8,149 nucleotides of DNA from CADEED01 sp035995425 (GTDB lineage: Bacteria > Pseudomonadota > Gammaproteobacteria > Steroidobacterales > Steroidobacteraceae). Below, in pieces: positions 5,611 through 8,149 of this stretch. Each line of letters opens with the position of its first letter. The stretch's first letter is position 1. Made by a program: the position numbers and the translations under genes. The notes below the pieces were generated by a model. The model did not search any database. It had not been told where the DNA came from and saw only the letters and a list, made by a program, of their open reading frames with translations. Location: assembly GCA_035995425.1 (NCBI GenBank), contig DASYKM010000217.1:1-8149 (forward strand), read 5' to 3'.

Positions 5611-6240
5611 CAGATCGCGCAGCTCATCGCGAGGCGCGCACCGCGACGCGCGCGACACGCTCGTACGAAATGCGACAGCCAGCGCGCCATTGGTCATTCC
5701 ACCGAACAGCAAGTTGACGCCTAACAACAGTCCGAGCGCCCAGAGACCGGTGAGGGGCCAGCCGATCAGGAGCAAGATCCCGACCACCGCGCTGGCAATG
5801 CCGGCGCACAGAAACCACCCCCATCCCTGGACGGGCCTGAGTCGATAGGCCAGCGCACAACGGATGACCCCATCGGCAATCAGCAGTGCCGCAACCAGAA
5901 TCGTCAGCGATATTGCGCCGGATACTGGAAACCAAAATAACAACGCACCAGTGACGATGTACAACAGGCCGCCCAGCAATTGTAAGAACACTACTTTCGA
6001 TTTCCGGACGGTGATCGCGTGCACCGCCTGGAACACTCCGAGGACGAGCAGCACTGCGCCGAACACCAGCGCCGCGGCCAGTGAAGCGGCCACCGGCACG
6101 GCGATCGCGAATGCACCGCCAATGACCTGCACTATTCCCAGAAGCAGCAGCCCTCGCCATCGCCGCTTGAGCACGCTCGCCTCGGGGATCGCCGCGTCAA
6201 TTTCCTCGCCTGTAGCGTCGATGGTTTTCATGGACGCCAT
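5602..6240 (-). CDS. HdeD family membrane protein (DUF308)
   Basis: This 212-residue inner-membrane protein has six predicted hydrophobic helices at about residues 30-205, arranged as three repeated helical pairs typical of DUF308/HdeD. A soluble acidic N-terminus of about 24 residues precedes them and a charged tail of about 15 residues follows. HdeD in E. coli is linked to acid resistance at high cell density, with unknown biochemistry; many Proteobacteria carry it in stress loci. The gene starts 6 bases after the Crp/Fnr stop codon, so it can be the last gene of that operon. It also has a perfect FNR-type box inside the end of the Crp/Fnr gene. An alternative ATG at 6231 (MKTIDATG) has a GAAG 9 bases upstream and lies exactly 41.5 bases from the centre of that box. 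Either start is possible. Confidence 0.87.
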   Translation of the reverse strand: MASMKTIDATGEEIDAAIPEASVLKRRWRGLLLLGIVQVIGGAFAIAVPVAASLAAALVFGAVLLVLGVFQAVHAITVRKSKVVFLQLLGGLLYIVTGALLFWFPVSGAISLTILVAALLIADGVIRCALAYRLRPVQGWGWFLCAGIASAVVGILLLIGWPLTGLWALGLLLGVNLLFGGMTNGALAVAFRTSVSRASRCAPRDELRDLPA

Positions 6241-6246
6241 CTTCGA

Positions 6247-6987
6247 CTAGTTCGCGTTGTGCGCCTTGATTCGCGTCAACACGCGCGAAATACCGGCTGG
6301 AGAGGCGTGCGATACACCAGCGTCGCCGAATCGGGCGAGCAGATCATGGTCCAGTACTCGAACACATCGGCTGCCAGTCAATGCGATGATGCACTGGCGG
6401 CGCAACGCGGTGAAAGTTCGACTCACCGTCTCCACCGCAAGGCTGAGATAGTCCGCGATATCGTATCGACTCATGGGCAGCGAGATGATATTTCCAGTCG
6501 CAGTATCGGAACGCGCTGACATTTCGAGTAGAAATGCGCACACCTTCTCGACCGCGCTTTCGCAACCAAGCAGCAGAGTGCGCGCCTGCATGCGATCGAG
6601 CGCGTCGAAGGCCATCTCGCGCATCCTGCGGGCTACCTGTGGATCGGACTCGGCGAGAGCCTCGGCCTGCCCTCGCGGGAAGCATTCGATCACCGATTCG
6701 GCGATGATTTCTCCGGCGACATCGCGCGCGGCGCGGGCCGAAAACCCACACACGTCGCCGGGTAGCAGAAACCCCACGACCTGGCGGCGCCCGTCGGCGG
6801 TGAGACTGCATTCTCGCGCCGCACCGCTGACGATTCGATACCAGTAGTCGGAGCGTTGTTGCTGAAAGTAGATGGTTTCACCTACACGGTATTTCTTCAT
6901 CGACGCAATACGCTGCAGCGGTCCGAGCATGGGGCATGACGCCGCGGCATGCATTTCGTTTGTCAGAGAAGTCCCTAACTTTTGCAC
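6247..6987 (-). CDS. Crp/Fnr family transcription regulator, FixK/DNR-like
   Basis: This protein of about 246 residues has an N-terminal cyclic-nucleotide-binding-type beta-roll (about 20-115; G-E-x-I-Y-F-Q, G-F-L-L-P-G-D), a dimerization helix (about 122-155) and a C-terminal winged helix-turn-helix (about 165-215). The recognition helix reads V-E-T-V-S-R (Glu186, Ser189, Arg190), the E-x-x-S-R pattern with which FNR-type proteins read TTGA half-sites; CRP has Gly in place of the Ser. The N-terminal four-cysteine iron-sulfur cluster of FNR is absent (only Cys18 near the N-terminus), so oxygen is not sensed that way. It is more like FixK or DNR. About 27 residues extend past the HTH. The GTG at 6987 was chosen because GGAG lies 9 bases upstream. 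Alternatives are GTG 7005 and ATG 6996, but neither has a well-spaced Shine-Dalgarno. It follows two response regulators, as in FixJ-FixK cascades, and probably controls the FNR-type boxes in this window. Confidence 0.88.
   Translation of the reverse strand: MQKLGTSLTNEMHAAASCPMLGPLQRIASMKKYRVGETIYFQQQRSDYWYRIVSGAARECSLTADGRRQVVGFLLPGDVCGFSARAARDVAGEIIAESVIECFPRGQAEALAESDPQVARRMREMAFDALDRMQARTLLLGCESAVEKVCAFLLEMSARSDTATGNIISLPMSRYDIADYLSLAVETVSRTFTALRRQCIIALTGSRCVRVLDHDLLARFGDAGVSHASPAGISRVLTRIKAHNAN
6266..6279 (-). promoter_or_regulatory. Internal FNR/FixK-type box before HdeD
   Basis: TTGAT-TCGC-GTCAA is a perfect dyad within the last codons of the Crp/Fnr gene (L-T-R-I-K). Its centre lies 32.5 bases from the HdeD ATG at 6240 and 41.5 from the ATG at 6231. 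Class II spacing gives a transcription start near 6231, with a weak -10 (AAGATG or GAAGAT). This suggests that the regulator directly activates the gene behind it. Confidence 0.6.
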
Positions 6988-7047
6988 GGCACTCATCTCC
7001 AGCACTACGAATCGTGCAGCATATGGAAGGAGCCTGCCGTGCCGCTA

Positions 7048-7063
7048 TCACACGTTCGTATGA
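7048..7063. promoter_or_regulatory. Imperfect dyad upstream of the Crp/Fnr gene
   Basis: TCACACGTTCGTATGA is symmetric except for one base pair position in each arm (TCAyACG / CGTrTGA). It lies in the 93-base gap between the single receiver gene and the Crp/Fnr start, about 60-75 bases upstream of that start. It could be an operator for the FixJ-like regulator or an unrelated dyad; no good -35/-10 pair is obvious next to it. Confidence 0.3.
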
Positions 7064-7080
7064 TTTCGCGCGCCCGCCGC

Positions 7081-7464
7081 CTAACTAAGTCCGGCCGCAA
7101 TCGCGGTGTGCACCGCTCCCAGGAGTTCTTCGTCGAGGAAGGGCTTTTCCAGAAATGCCAGGGCGCCGGCACGAAGCGCCTGCTCGCGCAGGTGGCCGTC
7201 CGTCGCAGAGACGAAGATGATCGGCATTCGCATCCCGAGCTCGCACAGCCGCCGCTGCAACTGCAGTCCGCTCATACCCGGCAACTGCATGTCGAGCACG
7301 ACGCACAACGTCTCGGCGAAGGGTGGCGCATGCAGAAAGTCCTCGGCCGACGCAAACCCTTCGGCCCGAAAGCCGGCCGACTTCAGCAGATTTTCGATGG
7401 CCTCCCGCACGTGTCGCTCATCGTCGACCACAGCAATGAGGTGCCCACTAGCTACGCCGCTCAC
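7081..7464 (-). CDS. Single-domain response regulator (FixJ-type receiver)
   Basis: This 127-residue protein consists only of a receiver domain. It has the acidic pair Asp14-Asp15, phosphoacceptor Asp58 in V-L-D-M-Q-L-P-G-M-S-G, switch Ser86 (F-V-S-A-T) and Lys107 in L-E-K-P-F. The D-x-Q-L-P-G-M-S-G-L-x-L-Q pattern is that of FixJ/NarL-like receivers, but there is no output domain and only 75 bases to the earliest Crp/Fnr start codon, with no HTH remnant seen. It may act as a phosphate sink, a relay, or by protein-protein contact. The GTG at 7464 is forced because an in-frame stop lies five codons upstream; no clear Shine-Dalgarno is visible. It sits 72 bases downstream of the FixJ-like gene on the same strand. 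A plausible phosphodonor is the sensorless kinase at 3814-4539. Confidence 0.85.
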   Translation of the reverse strand: MSGVASGHLIAVVDDERHVREAIENLLKSAGFRAEGFASAEDFLHAPPFAETLCVVLDMQLPGMSGLQLQRRLCELGMRMPIIFVSATDGHLREQALRAGALAFLEKPFLDEELLGAVHTAIAAGLS

Positions 7465-7536
7465 TTGCGCACACCATCATCAATCCAATGTGGGGGAGAA
7501 AAGGTACAGCTCCGCCACGCCGCGGTACAGATTCCT

Positions 7537-8149
7537 CTATGAAAAGGCGCCATCCATCTGCAATTTTTCGATCGTGAGGGCCAGCTCCATCATCGAAGAC
7601 ACTGCCATCTTTTCCATAATGCGGCGGCGATGAATCTTTACGGTGATTTCGCTGATCCCGAGCTCTGCTGCCACTTGCTTGTTCAGCAAGCCAGTCAGCA
7701 ATGACTGCATCACCTGCTGTTCACGCTGCGTCAGCAACGCCGCCCTTCGACGGATGGCATCGACAGCGGTTCGCCGATCGTGTGCAACGGTCGCGCGTGT
7801 CAGCGCATCACGAATCGCGTCGAGCAAGTCCGCCTCGCAAAAGGGCTTCGGCAGGAACTCGACGGCGCCTGCCTTCATGGCTTGCACGATGGTCGGAATG
7901 TCCGCGTATCCGGTGATGAATATGATGGGAATCGCCGCGCGCGCCCTGAGCAGCTCCTGCTGCAGCTCGAGGCCGCTCAGTCCTGGCAGGCGCACATCGA
8001 GAACCAGGCAGCAAGGACCCTCTGGACGGGCGTTACGCAGGAATTCCCTGGCGGACTCGTAAGCCTGAACCGTGAAGCCTGCCGAGCGGATCAGATTGCC
8101 GAGCGATTCGCGAACACTAGGGTCGTCATCCACCACGAGCACGACCGGG
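7537..8149 (-). CDS. FixJ-family response regulator with LuxR-type HTH, 5' end cut by the window
   Basis: At least 203 residues are visible. Numbered from the in-window GTG at 8142, the receiver has Asp5-Asp6, phosphoacceptor Asp49 (V-L-D-V-R-L-P-G-L-S-G), Thr77 (F-I-T-G-Y-A-D-I-P) and Lys99 (P-K-P-F). A linker follows, then a GerE/LuxR helix-turn-helix at about residues 136-195 (L-T-x-R-E-x-x-V, then N-K-Q-V-A-A-E-L-G-I-S-E-I-T-V-K-I-H-R). The I-T-G-Y-A-D-I-P motif is typical of FixJ. The frame stays open to the window edge (P-V before the GTG) and FixJ proteins usually have a few residues more, so the true start is probably outside. It activates target promoters when phosphorylated. Position ahead of a receiver and a Crp/Fnr gene suggests a FixJ-to-FixK style cascade. 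Confidence 0.9.
   Translation of the reverse strand, partial: PVVLVVDDDPSVRESLGNLIRSAGFTVQAYESAREFLRNARPEGPCCLVLDVRLPGLSGLELQQELLRARAAIPIIFITGYADIPTIVQAMKAGAVEFLPKPFCEADLLDAIRDALTRATVAHDRRTAVDAIRRRAALLTQREQQVMQSLLTGLLNKQVAAELGISEITVKIHRRRIMEKMAVSSMMELALTIEKLQMDGAFS

Noticed and set aside
5714..5727. Possible further FNR-type box TTGAC-GCCT-AACAA
   Set aside because: The second half-site has two mismatches and the site lies deep inside the HdeD coding sequence with no gene start nearby.
7025..7050. Sigma-54-like promoter (CGGCACGG on the minus strand) before the Crp/Fnr gene
   Set aside because: The required GC at the -12 element is missing at the correct distance from the GG at -24.
7476..7489. 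TTGAT half-site on the minus strand upstream of the lone receiver gene
   Set aside because: The partner half-site (GTGTG) does not match RTCAA, so there is no dyad.

Overview
The window is GC-rich, densely packed bacterial DNA. It combines a FixJ-type response regulator, a Crp/Fnr-type regulator with an FNR/FixK-like recognition helix, HdeD, BON, PRC-barrel and Hsp20 genes. This mix suggests a beta- or gammaproteobacterium, and the region looks like a stress / low-oxygen island. The lineage is inferred from gene types and base composition only. No mobile element, CRISPR array, rRNA or tRNA was seen.

Layout: (A) minus strand, 1213 to 142: an exported PRC-barrel protein, then a three-BON-domain protein, closed by a clear Rho-independent terminator at 42-88. 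(B) plus strand, 1404 to 3801: a CPA2-type cation:proton antiporter without an RCK domain, a two-cysteine AhpE-like peroxiredoxin overlapping it by 4 bases, and an Hsp20 chaperone. (C) minus strand, 4879 to 3814: a DUF5335 protein overlapping a short sensorless histidine kinase. (D) plus strand, 5007 to 5576: a cytoplasmic DsbA/thioredoxin-fold protein. (E) minus strand, from beyond 8149 down to 5602: a FixJ-like response regulator (cut by the window edge), a single-domain receiver, a Crp/Fnr regulator and an HdeD membrane protein.

The main finding is regulatory. Four perfect matches to the FNR/FixK-type dyad TTGAY-N4-RTCAA lie at 1280-1293, 1354-1367, 2599-2612 and 6266-6279. A fifth with one mismatch lies at 4936-4949. 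With equal base frequencies a perfect match is expected about once in 260 kb. Each site is 33 to 74 bases upstream of a start codon. The Crp/Fnr protein encoded here carries the E-T-V-S-R recognition helix that reads such half-sites, so the window looks like a local regulon: a two-component phosphorelay feeding a FixK-like regulator that switches on envelope, redox, chaperone and ion-transport genes. Two sites lie inside the 3' ends of coding sequences and would act as internal promoters. At three of the promoters the usual class II spacing puts transcription starts within about 2 bases of the start codon, so leaderless or nearly leaderless mRNAs are possible.
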